From Rhynchopus sp. YZ270_cl-10 (lineage: Eukaryota; Euglenozoa; Diplonemea; Diplonemida; Diplonemidae), in NCBI GenBank assembly GCA_964035575.1, contig OZ037849.1, forward strand, positions 930,001 to 994,000: a DNA stretch of 64,000 nucleotides, in the 5' to 3' direction. Position numbers and translations under genes: made by a program. A model generated the notes under the pieces. It did no database searches. It was not told the DNA's origin and saw only the letters and a program-made list of their open reading frames with translations. Below, piece after piece: positions 43,439 to 55,087 of the stretch. Each line of letters opens with the position of its first letter. Position 1 is the stretch's first letter.

Positions 43439-46400
43439 TAAAAAGTAATATCCAAAACAACTATAATTACGGAAAAAGGGGTGTTTTTTTTCTTCTTCCA
43501 AAAAGGCATTTTACGCCTAAACAAGAAACAACGCAATTTTTTTTTTGTTCGATCTCTCTCTTCTTTCTCTCTAGATGTGTGCGACACATGCATCTTTCAA
43601 ATTTTATTCCCTTCTTCGACTAATTTTTTTGATCTCTGTACATCTTAATATTTTATGGCAAGGGAAAGCTCCCGTCTCCCTTTTTTTTAAAGCTGTAGTT
43701 TCTCTTTGGGAATTACTACTGCAACAAAAAAAAACAACAACAAGGACGGGTCAATGTACAACCCATTATTAACAAATTATAGATTAGCATAAAAAAAAAC
43801 AACGTTGTTTATACCCTGAAGTGAAGGGAGGGGGGAATGTTTTTGTGCTGAAAAAATAAAAGGGCAGATTTCAAAAAAATTCGTCCTTTCTCTCTGTATG
43901 TTTTCTTTTTTATTTTTCTTCTTTTTATGCGAATTAATATTTCTTTCTTTTCTGTTCTTTTCCATCACGTTTTATGCCATACATTGCCATCTATTGAGGC
44001 TTTTGGCAATATATATCCCACCCAGAAGGGAGGAGAAATCCCCGGAGAAGCACCGTCAGTCACTATCACTCTCTTTTGGCAAAGTCGGCCATGTGGTGAG
44101 GTGGGGGATATCCTAAGACAAAGGCTAATCTTCAAAAAAATAAAGAAAAATGGAGATTTGCACAACTGTGGCAACACAAACCGAGGCAAACTACATTACT
44201 CCAACAATTTATCAAAAAAAAAAAAGGGCCGAAAGGCTTTGGCCGACATTGAGTACAGTATCTTTATACTAGTAGGTGTAAAGTGAATGGCAATACAACA
44301 ACAACATACCAGAGGTTTCCAAATGTATCATTCTCTGGCTATTCTACCGGAGGAAATCCTAGCCCCCCTTTTTTTTCATTAAGGTGTAACGGGAGGGCTG
44401 AGGTTCATCTTATAAAAAATCCTTTTATTTCAGATGGCACCCTTTCGGGGTTCACCCCCTTTGTTTTTGCAGCAATAAAAACAAAATGCGTGGAGTTCAC
44501 AACGAGAAAAAAGCGAGGTGTCTCACACGTCATCAATTTTGGAGGGAAAGGTCACATACGCACAGGTCTTTTGATGCACACTTCTTCAAAAATAGGGAAA
44601 CGTTTTTTTAAATGTTTTGAAGATTACATTCCTGTGTGTTTCTTCACCCTCTTTTTTAACCAATACAAGTCGTTTTTTTTTTTACTCTTTTTTTGTGATA
44701 AAAACATCTCACGACTGACAACCACAGCAAAACAACAACAACAATTTATAAAAAAAATATATCTTTTAAGTACAATAGCCTTCGGGCGACATTGAGTACA
44801 GATCCTGCACTAGCAGGTGATTGTCGACACAACAAAAAAAAATCACAAATTTATTTCCTACCAAGGTGACTGAGAGCCGCGACTCCTCTTGGTGGATTGT
44901 GTGTGTGTGTGTGTATTTGATAACTAATAGGGGTAATTCTTGCACAGAATATGGCCCCTATCTGTGTGTGTTTTTTTAACAAAAAATACATTTTTCTTTT
45001 TTTGCAAATTTACGTTTCAAAAAACGCTGCTTATTTACTGATAGTATTTGTGTTTTCGTTAAAGTGCTCTGCGTCCGCCGATGAATGGCGTTTGCACTTT
45101 CAACTTCCCTTTATTTTATTTTTATTTTAGGGAACATTTTTTGATCCCTCCTCTTATGCTATCATTCTATTGATTGCATATGTTGAAATACTATTTAAAA
45201 AAAAAACACCCCCCCCGACTTCCTTTTTTTTTTATCCCCTTCCCTTGCTCAGATTTTCTCATTCCATTAATTTGGAGTTTAATAAAAAGATTTTATTGCG
45301 AGAATAGAAAAGGGTTGTGTGTTTCCTACATGAGGCTAGAGATTGGATGAAATAAGAGGCCCATTTGTGGGGGGCAAAAAAATACCCCCTTTTTTTTCAA
45401 AAAAAAAAAAAAAATCGCCTGATTTTGCCTGGAATTTTGGTGGAGTTTAATAGAGTTTGGTGTATCTTCAAAAAAAAAAAGCAAAACAAGAGTACAAAGC
45501 AAACATAACAAAAACTTCATAAAAACCCGTTCAAACCTCCCAAATACTAACACAAAGCAAAAACAACAACGCTATTTATTCAAAAACCCCCTAAACACCA
45601 CCAGACTCCACTAAACTCCACGAAAAATTGCAGGAAAAATCAGGTGGAATGTGAATAGAAAAATACAAAGAAGCATTACAAGTCGGGGAAAGTTTGCACG
45701 CAAATAGAATTTTTTTTTTTTTTTTTTTTGATTTTTTCAAACAGATGAATTCGTCACAGATGCATGCTCAAAAGATGTGCAACTGTGAGTTTCTTTATTT
45801 TTGTTCTGTCAGGTGGCCACACACGAAGAGGCACAGAATTTTCTTACACACTTTTTTTTTTTATCCGTCTTTTAAGATTTCTGCATTTCATTGGTTTTAG
45901 GTAACTAAGAACTAGAGGCTCAGATTCATCTTACACCCCCCTTTTAAGGTGACTAAGCGCGAGAGGCTTAGGGTCATCTTATAAATTTTTCTTTTTTCTT
46001 TTATTTTTGAGATTCCGTACCTGCATGAAATTCTGCTCAAGATAATGAGGCAGAGGGGCCGTCAACACAGTGCATCACATCTGCACTTCACCACACAAAA
46101 GGCTCATTTTCTGTACACCCATTTTATATATTCACCAAGACCAAGCAGGAGCGGGCTTCGTCGTGACACACTTTTCTCTTTGTGTTATTTGTTCCTTCGA
46201 GAAAAAAACATTTTTTTTGAAGGTTTTTGTTTTCTGTTTTTCTGTTTCTTTTCTTCGTTCAACCTTTATGGGTTTTGACGTATTGTGATGGCTGACTGTT
46301 TTCAGATCATCATCAACAACAACAACAAAAAATCAGAAAACCACCTGTTCGCTTTGATGACTTGTCAAAAGCACTCCTTCCCTCTATTTTGCCTCCCCGC

Positions 46401-48717
46401 GCATAACAATGATCATTTTTTTTTTTTTGAGAGATTTCTTTTTTAAAGGTGTTCAGCATGGCTGTGTTTCATCTTACCCATTCTCTCTTAGTATGATTTT
46501 TGGCTTCATTTTTCCCCATCACATTTTCCTATTTTGTGAATCTATATTCCCCACACATTTCCCACAACCCCCTTACATCAAGCACGAACCATTAATACAT
46601 TTTTTTTTCTCCAACGGCCGCTTTGCGTCTGTAAGGACAGCCTTGACTGATACTTCCTGTATGAGCACAATCGCTAAGGCGGGTCCTGAGTACAACAAAA
46701 AAAAAAAACCCCCCTATTTTTTTTTATCATCCCCTTCATTGTGCACGGGAGATTGCAGGATGTCGACACAAGAGGCTCCTACACTACTCCAACATATTTT
46801 TTTTTTTCTTCAAAACTTGGTGTGTCACCAAGTTATCGTGTTCAGCGGTTACGTAAAAGCGTTTTGTATAGTGGAGTTCATCCTCGGGTGTCTACACTAA
46901 TACAACTAAGTTTTCAAAAAAAACAAAAACAGTAATAAATCAGATAGCCCCCAGCTCGAGGCCTTTTCTTTATGTGAGAGCGTCGGACAGTGCAGACTGC
47001 TTGCGTAGAGCTGTATTGGTCCAACAGATTATTCAAAAAAACATAAAGTGGAGATTTGCACAAACTGTGGCAACACAAACCGGCAACTACACCACTCCAA
47101 CAATTTATCAAAAAAAAAAACGAGCCCAACAATCCCTACCCCATTCCCATGCTGTGCTCTATTCTTTGTGTATGAAAATGTTATTTTTCCCAAGGTGACT
47201 AAGCACCGGTATTTTTTTAGTGATTAAGTAAGCTTCACTGTCTATGTAAAAAAAACCCTTTTTTATTTCTGAACCAATCTTTTTAAGGTTTGTAATGTTC
47301 TTATATTAAATGCGTCTCGCAGTGTAAATAGTTACACTTTTCCTCCCCCACCTTTTTTTTTTACAGCCGCCAAAACATTATTTTTTTTTTGGTCTAATCA
47401 CATTCACATTATAGCAAAACTCTTCCACATTATTTTTTTTCTCTTCTCTTTTTTAGGCGACTACCCAAAATGATTGGGGTTACTCAAAAAAAAAAAAACG
47501 TTTTACTCAGTGTCTTCGTTTCAACGACGTTTCGCGCTCACTTATGTGCGTGTGTATGTGTGTGTTTTTCAAAAATTATCTGGTGGGAAATTGGTCAGCG
47601 ACCTGTCAAATATCGACCCCCTCCGGAACACCATCAACACTAGCAATTTTTTTTTTTTTGAACCGGCCGTGTGTCCGCATGGCTTTGTGATAGGTTTAGA
47701 ATCTGAAAAGCTCCTGTGATATCTCTACTCTCTCTCGCTCTCTCTCTCTCTCTTTCTCTCTCCACAGCAAAAAACAGAGAGAACCAACCAGTATTATTCA
47801 GCGAGTGTGTGGTGGTCGTGAAGAATGTGCATTCATCTGCGAAGGCAGAGAGCGAAACAGCAGCGGGTTCACGATCACCACTGTGTCCTAATATTTGTCT
47901 CTCATAACTGCCACACTCTGTTAAGGCCGATGTGTCTAATTGATTCAATTCAAATTTCTCGCGAGACGGACTCTGTGTCGTAACAACAAAAAAAAATGTG
48001 TGGAAACTGGTAACACTCGCCAGTCTGATGTGTTTGTTTGTTAGTTGGTCAGTGGGTAGTCCCTTAGGGAAGACCCATATTTGTTTTGTGTGTTTTTTTT
48101 TTTTTTTTTTTTTTTTTTTGTACAAGTTTCGTATCCCTGTCTTTTTTTATTGACAGGTGGTTTTTTTTTGTTTTTTTGTTTTGTTTTTCGCCGCAATATA
48201 TCGTATTGTGCTTTGGGGTTGGGTTATCGTTGTGCGCTTTGCGACAATACCAACTGCTGAACACTAAAAATGTTGCGCAAAAAAGAAAAAAAAAGAACGA
48301 AAAAAAAAAAACAAAAGAAAAGAAAAATAGTATAGTGGAGCACACTCTAGGGTGGCTACACTAATACAACCAAGTTTTCAAAAATAAAAAAAAAATACCC
48401 AACGTTTGAAATGAATTAGAAAAAAAGGGAAAAAATAGTGCTAGCGGAGGTGTGTCTGCACTGGAATTCAAAGTTTTCAAAAATGAAAACACAATCTTGG
48501 GACCCAAAGGGTTTCATAGTCTCAACCCCAAAAACTATTTTGTCTTTATTTTTATTTTTCAAATATTTTCCCATAGTAAAAGACGGGCCAATTTTTTTCA
48601 GGGTCAAAAAAAAAAAAAAAAAAAAGCTGGAAAATCAGCAGAAGGAGGCAATGTTTTGTCACCGACCCCCACTCAAGCATCCATGATTCATCCATGCAAA
48701 TGCAGGTTCACATCCCT

Positions 48718-48818
48718 CCCCCGTTCACAAACAAGAGCATAAAGCAAAAATAGCAAAAATAGCAAAAAAAAAAAAGGAAAAAAACTTCATAAAACCCATT
48801 CAAAACCCCCGTTCACAA
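48718..48818 (+). mobile_element. Tiny retroposon-like insert with 13-bp duplication
   Basis: CCCCCGTTCACAA is found at 48718-48730 and 48806-48818. The 75-bp insert between them contains AAGAGCATAAAGC, AGCAAAAATAGC and ends CCCATTCAAAA. It is related to the inserts at 31216, 49098 and 53023 through the (A)GAGCA.AAAGC core and the CATT.CAAA end. Confidence 0.7.
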
Positions 48819-49084
48819 TTCCCCCTCCTCCCCGTTTGGCTTTAAAACCCAAAGATATTTTTTTTTTGAATTTTCCAAATCGGGTGTTGTATTCCCGTTC
48901 CCCATACATGCACATTTATCAGCTAAACCCCAACTCTTTCAAAAAAAGAATATATAAACACCTTTTTAAGGTTGACTGAGCACAAGAGGCTTAGAATTAC
49001 TCCCCAACCTTTTTTTTTTTTTTTTTGATTTTTGATTTTTAGCGACTGCTTCTCAAACCAAGAGAGTCGTTGGTGCATTTCAAC

Positions 49085-49191
49085 TCTCCCATCCTCTCCA
49101 ACTCCACATCTACAAAAATATCAAGCAAAATTAAACAGAGCACAAAGCACTTTCAAAGCATACAAAAAACATTTTCAATCTCCCATCCTCT
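49085..49191 (+). mobile_element. Tiny retroposon-like insert with 13-bp duplication
   Basis: TCTCCCATCCTCT is found at 49085-49097 and 49179-49191. The 81-bp insert contains TACAAAAATATCAAGC, AAACAGAGCACAAAGC and ends ACATTTTCAA. The target is pyrimidine-rich, like those of the other copies. Confidence 0.7.
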
Positions 49192-49413
49192 TTGAAATAT
49201 TGCAACACAAAAAAGGGGGGGGGGAAATAAACAAACAAAAGAACAAACACTCAACCCCCCAAAAAAACAACAAATCAAGAGCACAAAAACAAAAATAGCA
49301 AAAACTTCATAAAATACCATTTAAAATCCCCTTTTCTCCCCCCATACTCATATCCTCTCAGACGACCTTATCCATGGTTTATTCACTTTAAATTGTCTTT
49401 TTTTTTTCTCCTT

Positions 49414-50611
49414 GGGAAGCCTCTTTTTTACTTTCAACGGATGTCATCCGGGGGGGGAGGGGGGGGGGGGGGGGGGGGGGGGGGGTCTCCGGGGGGGTGA
49501 GCGGACAAGTTTGGTAATTTGGCAACGGGGGGGTCTAGTACAAAACCGTGGTCACATGGATTTTATGAATTTTCTTCAAAAAAAATTTTTCCGAATTTTA
49601 TTTATTTGGAAAGATCGGTTACGAAAACGTTCAATTCCGGGGTCGCACGATTTTTTTTATGCCTCTGTGGATGGTTAGGTGATTTTTGGCTGTGGTACCC
49701 CCTTTGGGAACGTTTCTACGCAGGTTTCTTAAGGAATTCCTTAAGAAAACCTCCTCTTTGGGTCGCAGCACAGTGGCGTCTCTAAGTTGGATTTCTTTTG
49801 AAGAAGGTTTTCGATTTTTTTCCTTTGGATTTTTTTTTTACGAATCTTTCAATTCCGACCATTTTTTTTATTCAGGAACACACTTCATGGTACGCAACTT
49901 TTGGTGGAGCCGACCCCTATACGTTACTGTATAAAGACCCATGGAGCCTTTAAATTGACTTCACTGTACTGTGTACTGTGTACTGTGTACTGTGTACTGT
50001 GTACTGTGTACTGTGTACTGTGTACTGTGTACTGTGTACTGTGTACTGTGTACTGTGTACTGTGTACTGTGTACTGTGTACTGTGTACTGTGTACTGTGT
50101 ACTGTGTACTGTGTACTGTGTACTGTGTACTGTGTACTGTGTACTGTGTACTGTGTACTGTGTACTGTGTACTGTGTACTGTGTACTGTGTACTGTGTAC
50201 TGTGTACTGTGTACTGTGTACTGTGTACTGTGTACTGTGTACTGTGTACTGTGTACTGTGTACTGTGTACTGTGTACTGTGTACTGTGTACTGTGTACTG
50301 TGTACTGTGTACTGTGTACTGTGTACTGTGTACTGTGTACTGTGTACTGTGTACTGTGTACTGTGTACTGTGTACTGTGTACTGGAGCCACTTTAAATTA
50401 ACTTCTACTCCACTAAAGTGGTCGATTTTTTTTGTGGTGAAAAGCGGGGAGCTCGGAAATCCACTTCCGCTGGTTTTCGAATTTTTTTACGTCTGTCCAA
50501 AAGCCGAAAACTTCAGGTTGCCAAATTTACAATCTTCTCCGGGGGGGGAGGGGGGGGGGTTTCTCAAAATCGGACGGATGACATCCGTTGAAAGTAAAAA
50601 AGAGGCTTCCC
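49414..50611. mobile_element. Inverted-repeat element enclosing heptamer satellite
   Basis: GGGAAGCCTCTTTTTTACTT and a further 17 bp (to CATCCG) are mirrored exactly at the right end. CTT lies outside both borders and may be a 3-bp duplication, which would suit Harbinger- or CACTA-type elements. Long G runs lie inside each end (about 49450-49500 and 50540-50560). The interior carries the heptamer array at 49967-50384. No transposase is present. Confidence 0.7.
49967..50384 (+). repeat. Heptamer satellite (TACTGTG), about 60 copies
   Basis: Fifty-nine full copies and one partial copy of TACTGTG were read, without visible variation. The array is bordered by GGAGCC...TTTAAATT(G/A)ACTTC on both sides in the same orientation. 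Period 7 makes several frames open on both strands, and none is a likely gene. Confidence 0.97.
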
Positions 50612-51716
50612 CTTTTTAAAAAAAGTTTTTGGTTGTGACGTTCACAAAAATGGAGCGCAATTCCGGCCTTCAGTTCACTCCAAAAAGAAAACAGTGGAGA
50701 TTGCACAACCGAGGCAACTACACTACTCCAACAATTTATCAGAAAAAAAAAAAAACAATGAACAAAAAAATCTTAGCCTATCCAGAGTTTTCTCCGTCTC
50801 ATCAAAAATATTACATCGTGTTCTTCACTATTTTTCATTTCAACCCCCTCCAGTCAACATGATATTTCAAAATCATCCGTTTTTTTTTTTTTTTTTTTCT
50901 TTATTTTTTGAAATACAGTAAGTTTGGGCAGCCTTGATCATCATAACCAAACACAAGAAAAACCTCCACTTTGCATCGTCTCCTCTTTTGTTAGCTGAAA
51001 AACAACCCTTTTTTTTTTCCGCCAGATGTACGCCATCTGCAACAGCGCAAAACCGATCCTCAGAGACACGAAAGAATTGGAAAAAAAAAAATCCAAAAAA
51101 AAGAAAAAAAGAAAAAAGCAATCACATCATACTTAGAACACCCAGACCCTAAACCAAATCCCCATTCATTTTAGGTCAAACCGCATTTTACAACCGGTAT
51201 TATCATTACACATTGGTATTCACCCCTTTTTGTCCGCCACCACAAAATGCCGAGATTAGAGCAAAATACAAAGAGAATAGGGTGCTTTCTGTTCTGCAGT
51301 ATAAAAAATACAAAATTAATAAGACTAACATCTCGCTTCTCTTCTCGTCTGACTCACAACGTCTGAGTTGTGTGGTGTGACTCTCAAGGGTTCATTACCG
51401 TGTGGTATGTTATGGGTTTAATCTCACGCCGCGTTTGTTGCGTTTGTATCGTAATAGAATTATTGAAGAACAAGAACAAAAAAAAAAAAAAAAAAAAAAA
51501 ACAACACAGAGCGCCCCGCCTCTTTGGTGGGGCTTTCGTCGATAATATTTTATATAAAAAAAAAGACAAAACAAAACCATGCAAGCATAGTGCGCTTCGG
51601 CTATCAGCCATTCAACATTATAAAAAAGAGGGGCAAGCTAAAAAAAAAAGATCGGGCGTTCAGTTTTTTTTTTACGCAAGGCCGGGCAAGAATCTCTTTT
51701 GCGTGTGTGCGTACAT

Positions 51717-51760
51717 TGGCTTCAGTTCACACTGTGTGTACACAGTGTGAACTGAAGCCA
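51717..51760. repeat. Perfect 44-bp palindrome
   Basis: Arms TGGCTTCAGTTCACACTGTG and the exact reverse complement are separated by TGTA. The stem of 20 bp has no mismatch. It is not part of any repeat family seen in the window. Confidence 0.95.
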
Positions 51761-51872
51761 GATTGGTGACGGAGCTTCCGACACTCACTAAGCAATATCC
51801 AGACACAGTAGATTCCATTATTTTCCCCCCGCTGCCTACCTATCTAATAAATATCTGAGAGAAAGTCGTGTG

Positions 51873-52460
51873 CATGACAGTGAAGTAAAATGACTGTTGT
51901 TGGTGCTTCCCGGGGGGTATGCATTTCACAAATTTTCACAAAATGTGACAAGTTTTCACAAGTTTTCACAACACGAAAACCGCTATAAAATTGTGAAGGC
52001 TGGTGAAAAATGGTGAAAAATTGTGAAAAATTGTAAAAAGTTGTGAAAAGTTGTGAATTGATTTTTTTTTTTGGGGGGGGTTTTTTTTGGGTTGGGTGGT
52101 GACCCACCCATTGAGGGGTATGCTGGGCTTCACAAGATAGAACGTGATGTGGTGTACCTGTGTACCTGTGTACTGTGCACTGTGCGGAAATGACGAGAAC
52201 TTGTCCATTTCGGCAAATTGACCCCACCACTGGCCGGACGGATTCCGGAAATGCAAATGCCGGCATTTAAAAGCTTCACCAACGAAGAAAAAAAGGGTGG
52301 TGAAAAGTTGTGAATAGTTGTGAAAAGTTGTGAATTGAATTGAAAATTTGTGAAATGCATACCCCCCGGGAAGCACCAGTTGTGGTTTCACTGTTGTAAG
52401 CCAACGGTGAAATCACAAAGTAAAAATTACAAATCAAGTCGTTTGCTTCAAATCGTTGTG
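51873..52460. mobile_element. Family J element split by a later insertion
   Basis: The outer parts (51873-51900 and 52379-52460) together resemble the continuous copy at 8219-8341: CAGTGAAGTAAA at the left, TTGTGGTTTCACTGTTG and CAACGGTGAAATCACAAAG after the insertion. The copy at 8219 shows the unoccupied site (GTTGTGGTTTTCACTG), which confirms the order of events. Confidence 0.7.
51901..52378. mobile_element. 480-bp TIR element, copy 1
   Basis: The ends TGGTGCTTCCCGGGGGGTAT are exact inverted repeats that run on through GCATTTCACAAA. It is flanked by GTTGT on both sides (51896-51900 and 52379-52383). A second copy at 56151-56637 is very similar. Inside are many TTGTGAAAA/TTTTCACAA units and a GC-richer core containing TTTCGGCAAATTGACCCC. 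No coding capacity. It is inserted into a family J element. Confidence 0.9.
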
Positions 52461-52709
52461 TGTGTATTCAAAGTACCGCCAATCACTTCCTCCCCTCAGT
52501 TCGTTGAAACAAAGCAAAAAATAGCAAAAAAAAAAACAAAAAAATATCATCAAACAAACACATTCAATCCCTCCATTTCGTTGCGAATCTTTTCGTGCTT
52601 TCAAATCGAAACACAGAAAAATAAGGTGGCAACGAAAAACACACAACTTTTTTCAAAAAAAAATCACAAAAAGTGTCACTTTGTCGTTTCTCCTCACCCC
52701 CGTCATGCC

Positions 52710-52790
52710 TCTCACTTGCTGGGTGGTGGTGTTGCGGAGCACGGTTGGGTGAGGTGAACGACGTGACACTTTCCGCTCACATAAGTAGTG
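52710..52790 (-). repeat. Family D repeat, copy 4 (reverse)
   Basis: This is the reverse complement of the 95-bp family (core GTTGCGGAGCACGGTTGG, then GTGACACTTTCCGCTCA). It is the only dispersed module in the window seen on the opposite strand. Confidence 0.7.
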
Positions 52791-52927
52791 TGCGTAAAAA
52801 AAAAAAAAGAAAGTTGAGATTGGATTGCACAACTGTGGCAACACAAACCGAAGCAACTATACTACTCCAACAATTTATCAAAAAAAAAAAACCCCTCGTT
52901 CTCAAACCACCCTCATTTTTTTTTGTA

Positions 52928-52958
<31 letters not shown>

Positions 52959-53003
52959 TTTTCCTTTTTATTTTATTTTATTTTTCAAATTTTGTTCTCT
53001 CTA

Positions 53004-53114
53004 CCTCTCCCTCTCTTTTGCCGTCTACAAAACTATCAAGCAAAATTAAACAGAGCACAAAGCACTTTCAAAACATACAAAAAACATTTTCAAACTCCCT
53101 CTCCCTCTTTTGCC
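53004..53114 (+). mobile_element. Tiny retroposon-like insert with long duplication
   Basis: CCTCTCCCTCTCTTTTGCC (53004-53022) recurs with a 2-bp indel at 53097-53114. The 74-bp insert starts GTCTACAAAACTATCAAGC, contains AACAGAGCACAAAGCAC and ends CATTTTCAAA, closely matching the inserts at 31216 and 49098. Confidence 0.7.
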
Positions 53115-54292
53115 ATGGAACAACTCCATCATCTCATCACCTGTACATCTCTGCTTTTGTTCCCTATTTCTCTTTGCTGTTCTTGTACAAAAAAAAAAAA
53201 AAAAAATCAATGCGCTTCTTTTGTGGTGGTAACCACCCCAAGAAGTTCAGGACATGACTACCTTGTGTGGGCTGCTCCACTAATCCAACAAGATTATCAA
53301 ACGGGAAAAAAAAAACTCTTCCCTTCCCCCTTCGTTAAAATATCTTAATTTTTTGCAACTGTTTTCCCCTCCTTTAAAAAAAATAAAACAAAAATCTAGT
53401 AGACTACCAAAAAAAAAAAAAACCATGTTTGTCTTTTTGACATCTTGGTCAAAAGGTTGACAAAATTACCCCATTTCCCCCCCGTTTTTTGAGAACGGCA
53501 AAAAAAAAAGGCGACATTGAGTACAGATCCTGCAGGTGATTGTCGACACAACAAAAAAAATTCAACATGCCCTCTGATGTATGACGTTATCCCGTATTAT
53601 CAGAAAGGTTATATTTTCCCCCCTACGCACTTTCAAAGTTCCCTTGCCTCACTGCCTTCTCTGAAGATGAGTGGATCGAGAGAGTCAAGAATAGCAAAAT
53701 TTCGGAGGGAAAAATAAAATGAACACTCAAACAACAATATCAACATTACACACACACACACACAACCCAACGGACCCTATTTGGGGTACCCCCCGCGGAG
53801 TACCTGAGGGTGCGTTTTTGGGCCACCGTGCACAAGTCTGTTCAAAAAACAAAAAAACAAAAAAAAGATGCTCAATCCAGAGTCTTCAGTAGTCTCGCTC
53901 CCTCTCTTCCCTCCCTTATTTCCGCTCAGATTAAACTCAGCGCCCTTATCCCCGAAAATATTTTCAAAAAAAGGAAAAAAAAATCTTGTTTTTGGTGACT
54001 AAGTGTGTGAAGCTCAGGCTTTTTTTTTTGTGTCGTACTCACCTTCCCCCCTACCCTCTTTCTCTCTCTTTCTCTTCATTGGTATTTTCTTGTATTCCCT
54101 TTTATACCAACCATGACGTCAATAAAGCCGACATCTAAGGCCAGCATCAAACGACAGTTTTTTTTTTTAAATCTTGGGGGCTAAAGTCTTAGAGAGAGTG
54201 AGACAAGCCCTTCTTCTCTTATTAATTAGAAGTCGGAGGAAAAATAAATACAGTGGAGCACACTCTCCCTCTGAGGTGTTATTGTTCACGTA

Positions 54293-54400
54293 CCGACCCT
54301 CCCCCGTGAAATTGCCCCCCCCCTCTGACCCCCTTGAAATTGTCCGTCGGGGCAAAATACCTGTTTTTTGGGGGGGGGCAATTTCACGGGGGAGGGTCGG
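54293..54400. mobile_element. TA-flanked MITE with 30-bp perfect ends
   Basis: TA (54291-54292 and 54401-54402) flanks arms beginning CCGACCCTCCCCCGTGAAAT, identical in inverted orientation for about 30 bp. The 108-bp unit appears to split a GTGGAG module (start at 54252, GCTACCACTAATCCAACAA part at 54425). Confidence 0.85.
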
Positions 54401-55057
54401 TACACGTTTTTTTTTTTGATGGCAGCTACCACTAATCCAACAAAGTATCGAAAAAGGGGGGAAAAAGAAAAAAAGAATTAAATAGGATAGGCGGGCTGAC
54501 CAGTGTACCAAGCAACGGTATGCTAGCGTTTTTCATCCCTGTTTTTGTCCCAAATATTTGCTTTAGGCATTCATGTAACGCTCTTATCGACGACAATCAC
54601 TCGACAACAATTAATAGAATAGTAAAAATTGAGGAGGGAAAAATAAATCATAAACTAACTACGATATACAATGCCTCGTAGCAGTGCCTTGCTTTGCGAC
54701 AGAGGATGCGTTTCGAATCGATTTCGTTTGTTCAAGGTGACTAAGCAACGAGAGCTTAGGAGAGGCTTAGGATCATCTTATAAACTTTTCCATTCCTATG
54801 CGGGCCTAATAAAGCGGCAATGCTCACCAAAAAATTCTTTGTTTTTTTACCACCTTTTTTTATTAACCCCCAAAATTTTTGTTTGCCTTTTTTTTTTGTT
54901 CTCAGTGTGTATGTGAAAGAGATTCATTTTTCAACCAATCTCTCTGTGTTCAAGTTTTTCTTATTTTATATGCGAACGGTATCTACGCCCTCAAAAGAAT
55001 TTTGTTGTACGACAACGATCACTATTGTACTGTGACACTATCGAACTGGATGTAGGA

Positions 55058-55087
55058 CTGCACGGTTGGGATCTACCCACCGTGCAG
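55058..55087 (+). repeat. Perfect GC-rich hairpin
   Basis: CTGCACGG..TGGG and CCCA..CCGTGCAG form an 8 + 4 bp stem with one bulged base and a five-base loop (ATCTA). No T run follows directly. Function unknown. Confidence 0.7.

Larger units (their letters stand above)
43439..49413. other. 6-kb gene-free stretch with modules
   Basis: No supported gene is present. It holds families A (44381, 45899, 45946, 46446, 47192, 48968), B (44150, 46743, 47048), B' (46871, 48335), C (44227, 44778) and I (45061, 47506), the repeat shared with 27205 (44864-44980), retroposon-like inserts at 48718-48818 and 49085-49191, and A-rich segments with the same core at about 45468-45540 and 49270-49325. Confidence 0.5.

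Noticed and set aside
49901-50619. Frames of 140-210 residues on both strands over the heptamer array
   Set aside because: Period-7 satellite without stops; no sequence outside the array supports coding.
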